NCBI RefSeq assembly: GCF_036569345.1 | Contig: NZ_DATCQT010000104.1 | Span: forward strand, 1 to 64,000 | From: Clostridium_AD sp036569345 | GTDB taxonomy: Bacteria; Bacillota; Clostridia; Clostridiales; Clostridiaceae | Length of the DNA: 64,000 bases | Direction of reading: 5' to 3' | In this document: one piece after another, positions 1 through 9,199 of the stretch | Position numbering within the stretch: position 1 is the stretch's first letter | Layout: each line of letters starts with the position of its first letter | Notes under the pieces: generated by a model | Told to the model about the DNA's origin: nothing | The model's database searches: none | Seen by the model: the letters and a program-made list of their open reading frames with translations, nothing else | Program-made: the position numbers and the translations under genes

Positions 1-480
1 ATTATAATGTGATTATGTAAAAAATTATTTTGAATATTATGTTGAAATATGTAAATTAAGGAATTAAAGTGCGCTTTATTACTTATTTTTGATGTAAATT
101 TTTAGAAATAAACTAATATTTAGTTATTAATAATTTTATAAAAACGTATATTTTTATTGTATAATATTAACATATATGATACGATTTGCCTGTAATTGCA
201 TTAATGATAAGACAAATTAAATTAAAAAGAATTAATTTAGTACTTTTGGATATAATATTTTAGGTAAACCAAAAATCATTGAATTTTTATACATTTTTGG
301 TAGTTTTATATTTAATTAAGGATTATATAATTAACTATTATTTTTAGTTAATTATAATATTAGTAAATACATGTAGACAAAATGAAATTAAGGGATTAAT
401 ATAAAATTAAATTAATGATTATATAATTCAAAATTTAAATATATAATACTATAAATTAACAATTGAAAGGGGAAGTTTAA
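1..480. other. AT-rich intergenic region
   Basis: No convincing coding frame is present in this very AT-rich stretch. It holds an imperfect hairpin (arms at about 268-276 and 293-301, ACCAAAAAT / ATTTTTGGT) that could end a transcript entering from the left edge. It must also contain the promoter for the gene starting at 481, which I could not assign with confidence because many TATAAT-like boxes occur. Confidence 0.5.
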
Positions 481-693
481 ATGAAGAAAAAAATATATAT
501 TGATGGAATGAGTTGCTCACATTGTGTAAGTCATGTAAAAGAGGCATTATTAGACATTGGTGCTATGAAAGTAAAAGTTGATTTAGAGGAAAAATGTGCA
601 GTAGGTGAATTTGATGATGAAGTCACTGATAATGATATTACAGAAGCTATTGAAGAAGTAGGGTATGAAGTTACTGAAATAGAGGAAGATTAA
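481..693 (+). CDS. Heavy-metal-associated (HMA) domain protein, copper-chaperone-like
   Basis: This 70-residue protein is a single HMA ferredoxin-like domain of the CopZ type. It carries the metal-binding motif GMSCSHC with Cys12 and Cys15, and ends in an acidic tail. Family members bind Cu(I) through the two cysteines and pass it to P-type ATPases or regulators in the cytoplasm. No copper ATPase or CsoR lies in the window, so the partner is unknown and another soft metal is possible. An AAAGGGGA ribosome site precedes the ATG. The gene is monocistronic, closed by the terminator just downstream. Confidence 0.85.
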   Translation: MKKKIYIDGMSCSHCVSHVKEALLDIGAMKVKVDLEEKCAVGEFDDEVTDNDITEAIEEVGYEVTEIEED

Positions 694-696
694 TAT

Positions 697-726
697 AAAA
701 ACGCCTACCAATCGGTAGGCGTTTTT
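697..726 (+). terminator. Intrinsic terminator, likely bidirectional
   Basis: The perfect stem ACGCCTACC / GGTAGGCGT with a four-base loop is flanked by A-run and T-run, directly after the HMA gene stop. The symmetric A/T flanks would also allow it to end the converging metallophosphoesterase gene. Confidence 0.92.
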
Positions 727-754
727 ATATTCGAGAAATATGCCAATATTTATA

Positions 755-1246
755 TTAATTAAAAAAATTTAATTGAGCATTTATTTTCTTGTCTTGTATT
801 TCTAAAATAACATAAGAATACCATGGTTCGCGTCTTTTACAAGAGGGTGAACCTGGATTTATCATTAGTATTTTGTTTTTAGTTAAAATAAGTGGTTGAT
901 GTGAGTGTCCAAAGATTATTATATCTACCTTATCATTAATAAATTTATCATAAGCTGTGTTAAGTGTATTTTTACTTTTACCATCACCGTGGTATATACC
1001 AACTTTATAACGGTCTATAGATAAAATGACTTTTTCTTTTAATAAATCTCTGATGTATCCTTTATCATTATTTCCCCATACGCCCACAAAGTTCTTATGC
1101 TCTTTTAATTTTGAGACTACGCTGGTCGAGATATAATCACCTGCATGAATTATCATGTCCACTTCTTCAGATAAGTTATCTATTAATTTGAAAAGTTTAT
1201 CATTATGTTTTTTCGCATGAGTATCTGATAATATCGCAATTTTCAT
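755..1246 (-). CDS. YfcE/MJ0936-family metallophosphoesterase
   Basis: The 163-residue protein has the calcineurin-like phosphoesterase motifs in order: SDTH near the N-terminus, HAGD, GNND, HGDG and GHSH near residue 115. These residues bind two metal ions (usually Mn2+ or Ni2+) and hydrolyse phosphodiester bonds. Length and motif spacing fit the small YfcE/MJ0936 group; the physiological substrate of this group is poorly defined. The gene converges with the HMA gene and stands alone. A ribosome site GAAGGTGATG-like sequence precedes the ATG. Confidence 0.88.
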   Translation of the reverse strand: MKIAILSDTHAKKHNDKLFKLIDNLSEEVDMIIHAGDYISTSVVSKLKEHKNFVGVWGNNDKGYIRDLLKEKVILSIDRYKVGIYHGDGKSKNTLNTAYDKFINDKVDIIIFGHSHQPLILTKNKILMINPGSPSCKRREPWYSYVILEIQDKKINAQLNFFN

Positions 1247-1426
1247 ATTTCATCACCTTCTAGTAGTATATTATTTTATAGTATGCTTTGATACAAAAAT
1301 AATATTCGAATTCCTATAATTTACAGTTTACGATTTTAATTATATAATATTTCTGTTATAATAATTTTATATATTTTTAATATTGGTAATAATTTTTAAA
1401 TGTTTAAAATAGTGTTGGGAGAAGAA

Positions 1427-2137
1427 ATGGGAGACTTAGAAAGTGTAGTTTTAGTTTATGAACAAAATGGAATAAATATAAAAAACGAGAAATCTTTGCA
1501 TTCATCCATTAAACAATGGTATGTTATGCCAGGCGATCGATTTGAAGTAAAAGTAGATAAATATGTAATTGATTTAGTGAGGGAAGATTCATTAATTGAA
1601 ATACAAACCAAAAATTTTAGTGCAATAAGGGGTAAGCTTAGGGATCTTATTAAATATAATAAGGTTATGCTAGTACATCCTATAGCTATTGAAAAATATA
1701 TAGTTACAACAGAATGTGAAGATACGATAATTACAAGACGTAAATCGCCTAAAAAAGGTAAATTGGTGGATTTATTTGATGAGTTAATTAGAATACCTGA
1801 TTTGATGGTATCAGATAATTTTATATTAGAAATTTTAATGACTAAGGAAGAAGAAATAAGATGCAAAGACGGAAAAGGAAGTTGGAGAAGAAAAGGTATA
1901 AGCATAGTTGATAGAAAACTTATAGAGGTAGTTGAAAAAATAACATTTAACGAAGAAAAAGATTTCTTAAGATTTTTACCTGAAGAATTACCAGAAAATT
2001 TTACAAATAAACATTTGGCTAAAGCCCTAAAAATCAATGTATTTAAGGCAAGGAAAATCACCTATTGTCTTAGAAAAATGAACATTATAAAAGAAGTTGG
2101 AAAACTTAAAAATGAACTTATATTTGAGAGGTCATGA
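1427..2137 (+). CDS. Conserved-looking hypothetical protein with C-terminal winged-helix-like region
   Basis: I do not recognise this protein. An in-frame ATG exists at 1400, but a GGGAGAAG ribosome site sits just before the ATG at 1427, so I choose 1427 (236 residues). It has no signal peptide or membrane segment. The N-terminal two-thirds is mixed alpha/beta with several charged strands. The last 50 residues (from about 180; LPENFTNKHLAKALKIN onward) look like a helix-turn-helix or winged-helix domain, so a DNA- or RNA-binding role is possible. It lies 33 bases before the dehydrogenase gene and may share its transcript. Confidence 0.6.
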   Translation: MGDLESVVLVYEQNGINIKNEKSLHSSIKQWYVMPGDRFEVKVDKYVIDLVREDSLIEIQTKNFSAIRGKLRDLIKYNKVMLVHPIAIEKYIVTTECEDTIITRRKSPKKGKLVDLFDELIRIPDLMVSDNFILEILMTKEEEIRCKDGKGSWRRKGISIVDRKLIEVVEKITFNEEKDFLRFLPEELPENFTNKHLAKALKINVFKARKITYCLRKMNIIKEVGKLKNELIFERS

Positions 2138-2170
2138 ATATCGTTTGTAGTTTTATAGGAGGTGGAATAT

Positions 2171-3148
2171 ATGGATAAGAAAAAGGTCTACTTAACAAGA
2201 AGAATTCCAGATGAGGCTATTAAGGTTTTAGAAAAACATTTTGATGTGGAAATTAATCCTCGTGATAGAGTTTTATTAAAAGGAGAACTACTAGAGAAGG
2301 TAAAAGGCAGGGATGCAGTATTATGTCTTTTAAGTGATAATATTGATAAAGAGGTGATTGAGGCAGCGGGCGATAAGTGCAAGATATTTGCTAACTACGG
2401 TGCTACTAGTAGCAACATTGATTTAGTAGCGGCAACTAAAAGTGGAGTAATAATTACAAATACCCCTCAAGTGCTTAACGATGCTACTGCTGATCTTGCA
2501 TGGACACTACTTATGGTGGTATCAAGAAGAATTGTAGCCGCAGATAAATTTACAAGGAATGGAGCTTATGAGTCTTGCGATCCTATGATGTTTCTAGGCA
2601 AAGAGATTACTGGTAGGACATTGGGGCTTGTGGGAGCAGGGCAAATTGGTTTTAATTTTGCAAAGAAAGCTAAGGCTTTTGATATGAAGATACTCTACAC
2701 TGATTTGTTAAGAAATCATAAAATAGAGAAAGAACTAGGTGCCATATACGTCGATAAAGAAATATTGTTAAAGGAGGCGGACTTTGTTTCATTACATGTA
2801 CCAATTTCGCCCTCTACAGTGCATTATATTAGTGATAAAGAATTTTCTATTATGAAAAACTCTTCAATCATTGTTAATACATGCAGTGGTCCTGTAATTG
2901 ATGAAAAAGCTTTAGTTAGAGCGCTTAAGAAGGGTGAAATATGGGGAGCCGGACTTGATGTATTTGAACATGAGCCAGTCATTGAACCAGAGCTTTTAAA
3001 TATGTACAATGTTGTTATTGTTCCACATATTTCTTCAGCTACAATGGAAACAAGAACAAACATGGGATTAATTGCAGCCGACAACATTATTAAAGTGCTT
3101 ACAGGTGAAAGGCCAGATAATTGTATTAATAAGGAAGTACTGAAATAA
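2171..3148 (+). CDS. D-2-hydroxyacid dehydrogenase family protein with altered catalytic Arg
   Basis: The 325-residue protein has the D-isomer-specific 2-hydroxyacid dehydrogenase fold: an N-terminal catalytic half-domain, the Rossmann dinucleotide motif GLVGAGQIG, and C-terminal catalytic motifs. The catalytic Glu (HEP in DVFEHEP) and His (PHIS) are present. The catalytic Arg of the usual N-x-x-R-G motif is Ser239 here (NTCSG). An AGGAGG site 8 bases before the ATG at 2171 sets the start, rather than the GTG at 2162. Family members reduce 2-keto acids such as glyoxylate, hydroxypyruvate or phosphohydroxypyruvate with NAD(P)H. The substitution makes the activity uncertain. Confidence 0.85.
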   Translation: MDKKKVYLTRRIPDEAIKVLEKHFDVEINPRDRVLLKGELLEKVKGRDAVLCLLSDNIDKEVIEAAGDKCKIFANYGATSSNIDLVAATKSGVIITNTPQVLNDATADLAWTLLMVVSRRIVAADKFTRNGAYESCDPMMFLGKEITGRTLGLVGAGQIGFNFAKKAKAFDMKILYTDLLRNHKIEKELGAIYVDKEILLKEADFVSLHVPISPSTVHYISDKEFSIMKNSSIIVNTCSGPVIDEKALVRALKKGEIWGAGLDVFEHEPVIEPELLNMYNVVIVPHISSATMETRTNMGLIAADNIIKVLTGERPDNCINKEVLK

Positions 3149-3170
3149 TCAGATTAATTCATATAAGAAT

Positions 3171-3221
3171 AAAAGACTAAGAACTACCAAACAGATTTGT
3201 GATGGTAGTTCTTAGTCTTTT
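3171..3221. terminator. Bidirectional intrinsic terminator
   Basis: A 19-base perfect stem (AAAAGACTAAGAACTACCA and its complement) with a 13-base loop lies between the converging dehydrogenase gene and ABC exporter operon. A- and T-rich flanks on both sides allow termination on both strands. It touches the ABC gene's stop codon. Confidence 0.92.
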
Positions 3222-4965
3222 ATTTACGTGTCAATTTTTCCAGTTCAACATGATTACGATACCAATTATTACTTTTTAAAAGCATTTCTGGGGAACCTGT
3301 ATTTTTAATCATGCCATTTTCTAAAATAGCCACCCTGTCGCAGGTAACTATAGAAGATAAACGGTGAGTTATAGATAATATAGTGTGAGACTTACTTGCC
3401 TTTTGAAGTACTGATATAAATCTTTTTTCTGTTATGGAATCAAGATTTGCAGTGACTTCATCAAGTAGTAAAATTGGTGGGTCTGTTACAATTGCTCTAG
3501 CAATAGCAAGGAGTTGTTTTTGACCTTGTGAAAAAACACAATCACTATTTACTTGTGTATCAATTCCATTTTCTAAAGTTATTATATAATCAGTTAGTCC
3601 CACAAAGGCAAGTGCATTTTCAATTTGTTCCTTTTTAATTTTCTTATCCTGCAGACTAATTTGATCGGCCACTGTGCCGTTTATCATATGAAAGTTTTGG
3701 TCAACATATCCGAACATTTTACGTTTTTCGGAGTTTGATATGTTACAAACATTAATTCCATTTATTGTAATACTGCCATTTGAGGGTTTTAAAAATCCCA
3801 TAGTTAGTTTGAATAATGTGGATTTTCCAACACCTGTTCTGCCCACAAAGGTTACCTTTTCTTGTGGGTTTAAATGAAGACTTATATTTTTCAAAATATC
3901 GTTTCCTTTTTCATATTGAAAGGTTACATCATTAAAAGATAGTATTATAGTCGCGCGACTTGGAATAATATCCTCAGCTTTAAGTATGCTATCCTCGTTG
4001 TGATCCTCTGGCAGATTATAAAAGTCATTCACTCTATGAACACCGGATACTGCTTGTTGAATATTTTGAAGCTCCATACCCAAATTTTCAATTGGTGTAA
4101 ATAAATTGGATATTAATTCAATGGAGGCTGCAACCATACCTAGTGATATACCTAAATAGTTTAGCTGCTTTGTGGATAGGATTACAATAAGTCCAATTAC
4201 TAAAGCACGAATAAGCTGTATGATGGGAGAGAATACAGAATCGTAGAAATTTACTTTCTCCACGGTTTTGTAGTTATCTAGCAAATACCCAGTATAGTTT
4301 TTTTCCATATAGTTTTCTTTACTGTAAGATTTTATCATCTGTACATTATTTAGGCTTTCTGCAATATGATTGTTTACTTTGCTAACTAAAATTCGATTCT
4401 TTTGTTGAGCATTTAGCATTCTCTTTTGAAATGTACGAGTAATAACATAGATAATAGGCAGCAATAGTAAAGTACCAATTCCAAGCTTTGCACTAAACGT
4501 CCAGATAGAAAAAACAATTCCTACAATTTTGAGGCAGCTTACCATCATTCCAATAATACCGCTTGTAAACATGGAATTAATGGCATCAACATCATTTGTA
4601 AACCTTGAGACAACTGCACCTGTCCCGTTTTCAGAAAAGAACATTGTATTTATTTTTTTAAGCTTTTTCATCATTTCAAGCCTAATTTCTTTGGTTATTC
4701 TTTGACCTAAAACTGTAAGTAGGGCCTCTTTCAAAAAATCGAAGATACCTATAAAGAGTAGTACTCCCATATAAATTATGGCTAAGTTAAGCAGTTTGTC
4801 GCTTCTTTTTGGTACAAGGTTGTTATCAATAATGTGTTTTAAAATTTGAGGAGGAATTAAACTTCCTATAACAACACCGAAAACAGCAATGACCAATAAT
4901 ATATCAATTTTTATACTTTTTTTTATAGTTTTTATAATAGAATTATAAACGAGGCTACTTTTCAT
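3220..4965 (-). CDS. ABC exporter half-transporter B (TMD-NBD), canonical catalytic Glu
   Basis: The protein (about 581 residues from the ATG at 4965) has six predicted membrane segments followed by an ATPase domain: Walker A GRTGVGKST, signature FSQGQ (degenerate; usual LSGGQ), Walker B ILLLDE with the catalytic Glu, and H-loop THR. It overlaps the upstream half-transporter by 11 bases, so the two are translationally coupled. With that partner it should form a heterodimeric multidrug/peptide-type exporter such as BmrC/BmrD or TM287/TM288. A TTG at 4977 is an alternative start, but GGTGAT precedes the ATG. The substrate is unknown; the operon lies divergent to a two-component system. Confidence 0.9.
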   Translation of the reverse strand: MKSSLVYNSIIKTIKKSIKIDILLVIAVFGVVIGSLIPPQILKHIIDNNLVPKRSDKLLNLAIIYMGVLLFIGIFDFLKEALLTVLGQRITKEIRLEMMKKLKKINTMFFSENGTGAVVSRFTNDVDAINSMFTSGIIGMMVSCLKIVGIVFSIWTFSAKLGIGTLLLLPIIYVITRTFQKRMLNAQQKNRILVSKVNNHIAESLNNVQMIKSYSKENYMEKNYTGYLLDNYKTVEKVNFYDSVFSPIIQLIRALVIGLIVILSTKQLNYLGISLGMVAASIELISNLFTPIENLGMELQNIQQAVSGVHRVNDFYNLPEDHNEDSILKAEDIIPSRATIILSFNDVTFQYEKGNDILKNISLHLNPQEKVTFVGRTGVGKSTLFKLTMGFLKPSNGSITINGINVCNISNSEKRKMFGYVDQNFHMINGTVADQISLQDKKIKKEQIENALAFVGLTDYIITLENGIDTQVNSDCVFSQGQKQLLAIARAIVTDPPILLLDEVTANLDSITEKRFISVLQKASKSHTILSITHRLSSIVTCDRVAILENGMIKNTGSPEMLLKSNNWYRNHVELEKLTRK

Positions 4966-6697
4966 AATTATCACCAACAGTAGACTGTAAATTGAATATT
5001 GAGCTATAAACGGTATTGCTTTTCATAAGCTGAGTATGTGTACCATAACTTGCTGTTTTATTAATGCCTATAAACAAAATTTTGTTTATTCTGTTGAAAA
5101 TAGTTAACCTGTGTGAAATAAGTATAATTAAACTATCTTTATAATTATTTTTAAGATTTTTTAAAATTTCCTCTTCGGTTTTCATATCCACTGCAGAAAA
5201 TGGGTCGTCTAAAACTATAATTTTATTTTTATTAAGTAGGGTTCTTGCAAGTGCAATCCTTGCCTGTTGACCACCACTTAATTTAATTCCACTATTACCA
5301 ACTAAAGTGTTTTCTAAAAGAGGCATAGCCTCCAAATCATGATCAAAGCATACATCCTTCAGAACTGACGAAATATCTTTTTTAATACCAAGAGTTATAT
5401 TATTATAGATGCTATCAGAAAGTAATTGTGGTTTATGAGAAAGATAAGAAATCATCTGGCTTCGCTCATATTCGGAGTAGTCCTTAAGCTCAGTGCCATC
5501 TATCTTCACACTACCTAAATAGGGATATAATCCAAGCAGAGAAAGCCCAAGTGTAGATTTACCTGAAGCTATGAAGCCGGTAATACCTATGATTTCGCCT
5601 TGCTTTCCTTCGAAACTAACATTTTCAAATATGCTGTTTTTACTTGAAGGATAGCGAAAGCTGAAATTGTTAACCGTTAGTTTTGTGTTATTTACATTAA
5701 TACAAGAAGTGGTTGATTTGATTTGGTAAAAGGTAAGATAGGGTTTAATTCGTGTCCATGATATTTGTGATTTTTGCACAGAATTAAATAGATTAGCTGC
5801 TTTACTTGCTTTAGTTGCTATTGCAGCGAACATAATGAGATAAGTAGAAAAGTTACCTACTGTCCATCCACCGTTAATAACCTTTGTGCCTCCAAGGTAA
5901 ATTACCGTAATTATTCCAAACAACGCAATAATATTATAAATTGGTTGCATGGAATTTTCTAAGATGGTGGCTTTAATGGCTTTATTTTGCAAATCCGTAA
6001 GTTCAACATTATACTTGTCTATATTTTGATCTTCCATGCCGTTTGCACGATAGAGCATGGCGTTTTCGATTGTATCATATGTAATGTTTGCAACAAAGCT
6101 GGTTTTGGTACGAAAATCAATAGTGTATTTATATATAATGATTTTTAATTTTTCAGCAAGCACCATGGCAATTGGAATAAAAAAGGCAGAAAGTACAGTG
6201 ATTTTTACATCATAAAAGAGCATTGATATAAAATAAGAAACCATTAATACTCCAGTATCGAATATCTCTGTAGTAAATTTACGCATACCTTCAACGCAGA
6301 TGTCAACATCAGAGATGGCTCTAGTCATTAGATCACCTATATTTTCTTTATCTAGCTTTTCAATGCTTTTATGCATTATATTATTGTATATCATAAGCCT
6401 CATGGTAGCATTTGTACTATTAGCAAAACGTCTTATATAAAAACGTTTAAAGTAGCGCATTAATTGAATCATTGCTATAAGGAAAACAAAAGTGAGTGCC
6501 AATAATATTACGGAGGATAGGTTGTCACCATAAGTAATGGAGTCAATCAACTTACCCTGGTAAATTGGACCTACAATTGTTGCTATATTAAAGGTAAGCC
6601 CAATTATTATAATACATGTTACAATAAATTTCTCTTTTTTCCAATAGTTAATAATTTTATCTGGTCCATTCATAGGCTTGATCGTAAGCTTTACCAT
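4955..6697 (-). CDS. ABC exporter half-transporter A (TMD-NBD), degenerate Walker B
   Basis: First gene of the exporter operon, about 580 residues. It has six predicted membrane helices, Walker A GFIASGKST, the canonical signature LSGGQ, and Walker B VLDDP where the catalytic Glu is replaced by Asp. This is the pattern of the degenerate-site subunit in heterodimeric type IV exporters. Its Walker motifs pair with the degenerate FSQGQ of the partner (site 1), while its LSGGQ pairs with the partner's intact Walker motifs (site 2). An AAGGGGA site precedes both the TTG at 6706 and the ATG at 6697, so the start is uncertain by three codons. It is transcribed away from the response regulator across a 270-base promoter region. 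Confidence 0.9.
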   Translation of the reverse strand: MVKLTIKPMNGPDKIINYWKKEKFIVTCIIIIGLTFNIATIVGPIYQGKLIDSITYGDNLSSVILLALTFVFLIAMIQLMRYFKRFYIRRFANSTNATMRLMIYNNIMHKSIEKLDKENIGDLMTRAISDVDICVEGMRKFTTEIFDTGVLMVSYFISMLFYDVKITVLSAFFIPIAMVLAEKLKIIIYKYTIDFRTKTSFVANITYDTIENAMLYRANGMEDQNIDKYNVELTDLQNKAIKATILENSMQPIYNIIALFGIITVIYLGGTKVINGGWTVGNFSTYLIMFAAIATKASKAANLFNSVQKSQISWTRIKPYLTFYQIKSTTSCINVNNTKLTVNNFSFRYPSSKNSIFENVSFEGKQGEIIGITGFIASGKSTLGLSLLGLYPYLGSVKIDGTELKDYSEYERSQMISYLSHKPQLLSDSIYNNITLGIKKDISSVLKDVCFDHDLEAMPLLENTLVGNSGIKLSGGQQARIALARTLLNKNKIIVLDDPFSAVDMKTEEEILKNLKNNYKDSLIILISHRLTIFNRINKILFIGINKTASYGTHTQLMKSNTVYSSIFNLQSTVGDNYEK

Positions 6698-6974
6698 AAT
6701 AATCAAAATCCCCTTTATATAAAAATTTCACATTGCTTTATATTGTTAGTATAAAATTACAGTTATGACACAAGATATCTAACTAATTGTACTATTGTTT
6801 CAGCAAATTGGGTATATAATTTCAATGTAATATTCTGAATTTACTCTATGAAACACAATCTTGAAAGTAGTATAATGATATAGATGAAAAGCTTAAAACT
6901 AAAATAGATATTGTAAATATATTTCTTATAGATAAAATATAGTAAATATTTTACTATAAAAGGAAGGTGATAGT

Positions 6975-7655
6975 TTGAATAATTTTAAAATTCTTTTAGT
7001 GGAAGATGAAAAGTTAATGGCAATGTTTATTGAGATGGAGTTAAATCATGAAGGATATATAGTTAATGTGGCGTACGATGGACGCAAAGGCCTTAGTATA
7101 GCAGAAAAAAATGAGTATGATTTAATACTTCTTGATATTATGATACCGGGGCTTAATGGAATTGAGGTTTGTAGAAGAATAAGGTTGTCGTCTCAAGTAC
7201 CTATAATTATGCTTACGGCAAAAAGCGACATAGCGGACAAGGTTTTAGGATTGGATGTAGGTGCAAATGATTATCTCACTAAACCATTTGCAATAGAAGA
7301 ACTATTAGCAAGAATCAGGGTGTATCAAAGGAATAAACCTACTAGTGATAATACTGATGAAATTAAAGTGAAGGATATAGTTATGGATAATAGGGCTCAT
7401 AATGTAATGAGGAGTGGTAAGGAAATTGAACTTACGAAAAAGGAGTATGACCTTTTAGAGATGCTTATAATAAATAAAAATGTTGTGCTTACAAGGGCTC
7501 AATTAATAGAGAAGGTATGGGGTTATGATTACTTGGGGGATACAAATGTAGTAGATGTGTTTATAAGATATTTGAGAAGTAAAATTGATGATGGTTTTGA
7601 AGATAAACTTATAAGTACTATAAGAGGAGTAGGATATGTTATTAAAGGTGATTAA
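6975..7655 (+). CDS. OmpR/PhoB-family response regulator
   Basis: This 226-residue regulator has an N-terminal receiver domain (acidic pocket VEDE, phospho-acceptor Asp in LLDIM near residue 54, LTAKS and the conserved Lys in TKPF) and a C-terminal winged-helix DNA-binding domain (RSKIDDG, RGVGYV). The start is TTG, preceded by AGGAAGGTGA. The cognate kinase starts two bases after the stop. Such regulators bind direct repeats with roughly 10-11-base period; one candidate site lies at 9118. The regulon is unknown, but the flanking exporter and PAP2/DedA genes suggest envelope stress. Confidence 0.95.
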   Translation: MNNFKILLVEDEKLMAMFIEMELNHEGYIVNVAYDGRKGLSIAEKNEYDLILLDIMIPGLNGIEVCRRIRLSSQVPIIMLTAKSDIADKVLGLDVGANDYLTKPFAIEELLARIRVYQRNKPTSDNTDEIKVKDIVMDNRAHNVMRSGKEIELTKKEYDLLEMLIINKNVVLTRAQLIEKVWGYDYLGDTNVVDVFIRYLRSKIDDGFEDKLISTIRGVGYVIKGD

Positions 7656-7657
7656 TT

Positions 7658-9046
7658 ATGAAGTTTAAGCTTATGAATTCTAAAATTATTAAAAGTGCAA
7701 AAATTTCTATGAAATTAACTATAATTTATGCTTTAATGTTCTCATTAGTATTACTCATTTTAAATGCCTCGATTCTATACGGAATAAAATATTACTTGTA
7801 TAGTCAGGCCAATAAAGAAATAGAAGATGTTAAATTAATAGTGTTAAATAAGGTTACCCCTGTAAATGAGCATGTAGATTTGTTGAGCAAAGAATTGATT
7901 TCAGATGTTCCATCTAAACAAAATATATCAATAAGGATATTAAAGGGAGATAAAAAGGTACTAAACATGTCAGACCAATTTAATTACAATATTAAAGTTA
8001 AAGAACCTTTTGATAAAACAATAATCTCTAAGGAAGACAATAAGCATCTGGTATATAAAAATTTAAAAATTGATACTAAAGAATATGGATATATTTATAT
8101 TCAAATAGTGAAGAATATGGACAACGAGTATGACTTTTTAGAAATTTTATTTATTATGATGGCAATAGCTGATTTTATAGGTATTATTGCTTCAATTATA
8201 TTTGGGTATAGCATAAGCAAAAAAATGCTAAAACCTATTGATCAAATAACTAAAGCTGCGGATAATATTAGTATTAATAATTTAAAGGAAAGAATTGAGG
8301 TTACTGGTCCAGATGATGAACTTAAACGACTAGGTAATACTTTTAATAAAATGATAGATGGGCTTCAGGAAGCTTTCGACAGGCAAAATCAATTTGTTTC
8401 TGATGCATCTCATGAACTTAGAACTCCTATTGCAGTTATCCAAGGGTATGCAAACTTACTTGATAGATGGGGGAAAGATGATAGGGAGGCCTTAGAAAAA
8501 TCTATTCATGCTATTAAGCTTGAAACAAGTAATATGGCAAATTTAGTTGAAAAACTATTAATAATTGCCAAGGGTAATAGTATAAGTCAAAGAATAGTGA
8601 AAAATCAATTTTATCTTAATGAGCTTATTTGCGAAGTAATAAGTGAAAGCATGATTATAGATCACACTCATATAATATCAAGTGACAGAAATGATATTAT
8701 TAGTATCTTTGCAGATTATCAAATGATAAAGCAGATGCTGAGAATATTCATTGATAATAGTATTAAGTTCACGCCAGAGCAAGGAAAGATTGATATAAGC
8801 TCGGAGATTCAAGGTAAAACAGTGAAAATTATTATTAGTGATAGTGGAATAGGAATACCAAAAGATGAAATTCAAAATATATTTGAAAGATTTTATACTG
8901 TAGATAAATCTAGATCTAGAGAAAAAGGTGGCACAGGCCTTGGATTATCTATTGCTAAACTGATTGTAGATGTGCATAAGGGAATCATAAATGTAGAGAG
9001 TGCAGAAGGAATAGGAACAAAAATAACGATTATATTAAATATTTAG
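7658..9046 (+). CDS. Sensor histidine kinase (HAMP, HisKA, HATPase)
   Basis: The 462-residue membrane kinase has two transmembrane segments (about residues 20-45 and 165-188) enclosing a roughly 120-residue extracytoplasmic sensor region. These are followed by a HAMP linker, the H-box SHELRTP with the phospho-acceptor His, the N-box IDNS, the G1 box DSGIGIP and G2 box GTGLGL. It is co-transcribed with the response regulator and ends in a terminator that overlaps its stop codon. The sensor region is not one I recognise, so the stimulus is unknown. Confidence 0.94.
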   Translation: MKFKLMNSKIIKSAKISMKLTIIYALMFSLVLLILNASILYGIKYYLYSQANKEIEDVKLIVLNKVTPVNEHVDLLSKELISDVPSKQNISIRILKGDKKVLNMSDQFNYNIKVKEPFDKTIISKEDNKHLVYKNLKIDTKEYGYIYIQIVKNMDNEYDFLEILFIMMAIADFIGIIASIIFGYSISKKMLKPIDQITKAADNISINNLKERIEVTGPDDELKRLGNTFNKMIDGLQEAFDRQNQFVSDASHELRTPIAVIQGYANLLDRWGKDDREALEKSIHAIKLETSNMANLVEKLLIIAKGNSISQRIVKNQFYLNELICEVISESMIIDHTHIISSDRNDIISIFADYQMIKQMLRIFIDNSIKFTPEQGKIDISSEIQGKTVKIIISDSGIGIPKDEIQNIFERFYTVDKSRSREKGGTGLGLSIAKLIVDVHKGIINVESAEGIGTKITIILNI

Positions 9047-9079
9047 ATTTCAGATTTATCTGCTATCTAGATATTTTTT
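9038..9079 (+). terminator. Intrinsic terminator overlapping the kinase stop codon
   Basis: The stem arms ATATTTAGAT and ATCTAGATAT (one G-U pair) are followed by a T-run. The TAG stop of the kinase lies inside the left arm. A near-copy of the whole element occurs at 12484-12526. Confidence 0.8.
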
Positions 9080-9117
9080 ATTGTTGTCTATTTTATATTT
9101 AAGGTAAATCTAAGACT

Positions 9118-9152
9118 TTTTTAATCTGTTTTTAATCTTATAAACATATAAT
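9118..9152 (+). promoter_or_regulatory. Direct-repeat operator and promoter upstream of PAP2 gene
   Basis: TTTTTAATCT occurs twice with an exact 11-base period (9118-9127 and 9129-9138). A TATAAT -10 box starts nine bases later at about 9147. Tandem repeats at 10-11-base spacing in the -35 position are the usual binding architecture of OmpR/PhoB regulators, and the gene for one lies directly upstream. The link to that regulator is inference. Confidence 0.5.
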
Positions 9153-9199
9153 ACGAATTATGGGTAAAATTACAGAACACCGTCAAACGAAAGGGGAAA

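Noticed and set aside
1456..2061. 201-residue antisense ORF
   Set aside because: Antisense to the 236-residue gene, without a ribosome site; Ser/Leu/Ile-rich composition is typical of antisense frames in AT-rich DNA.
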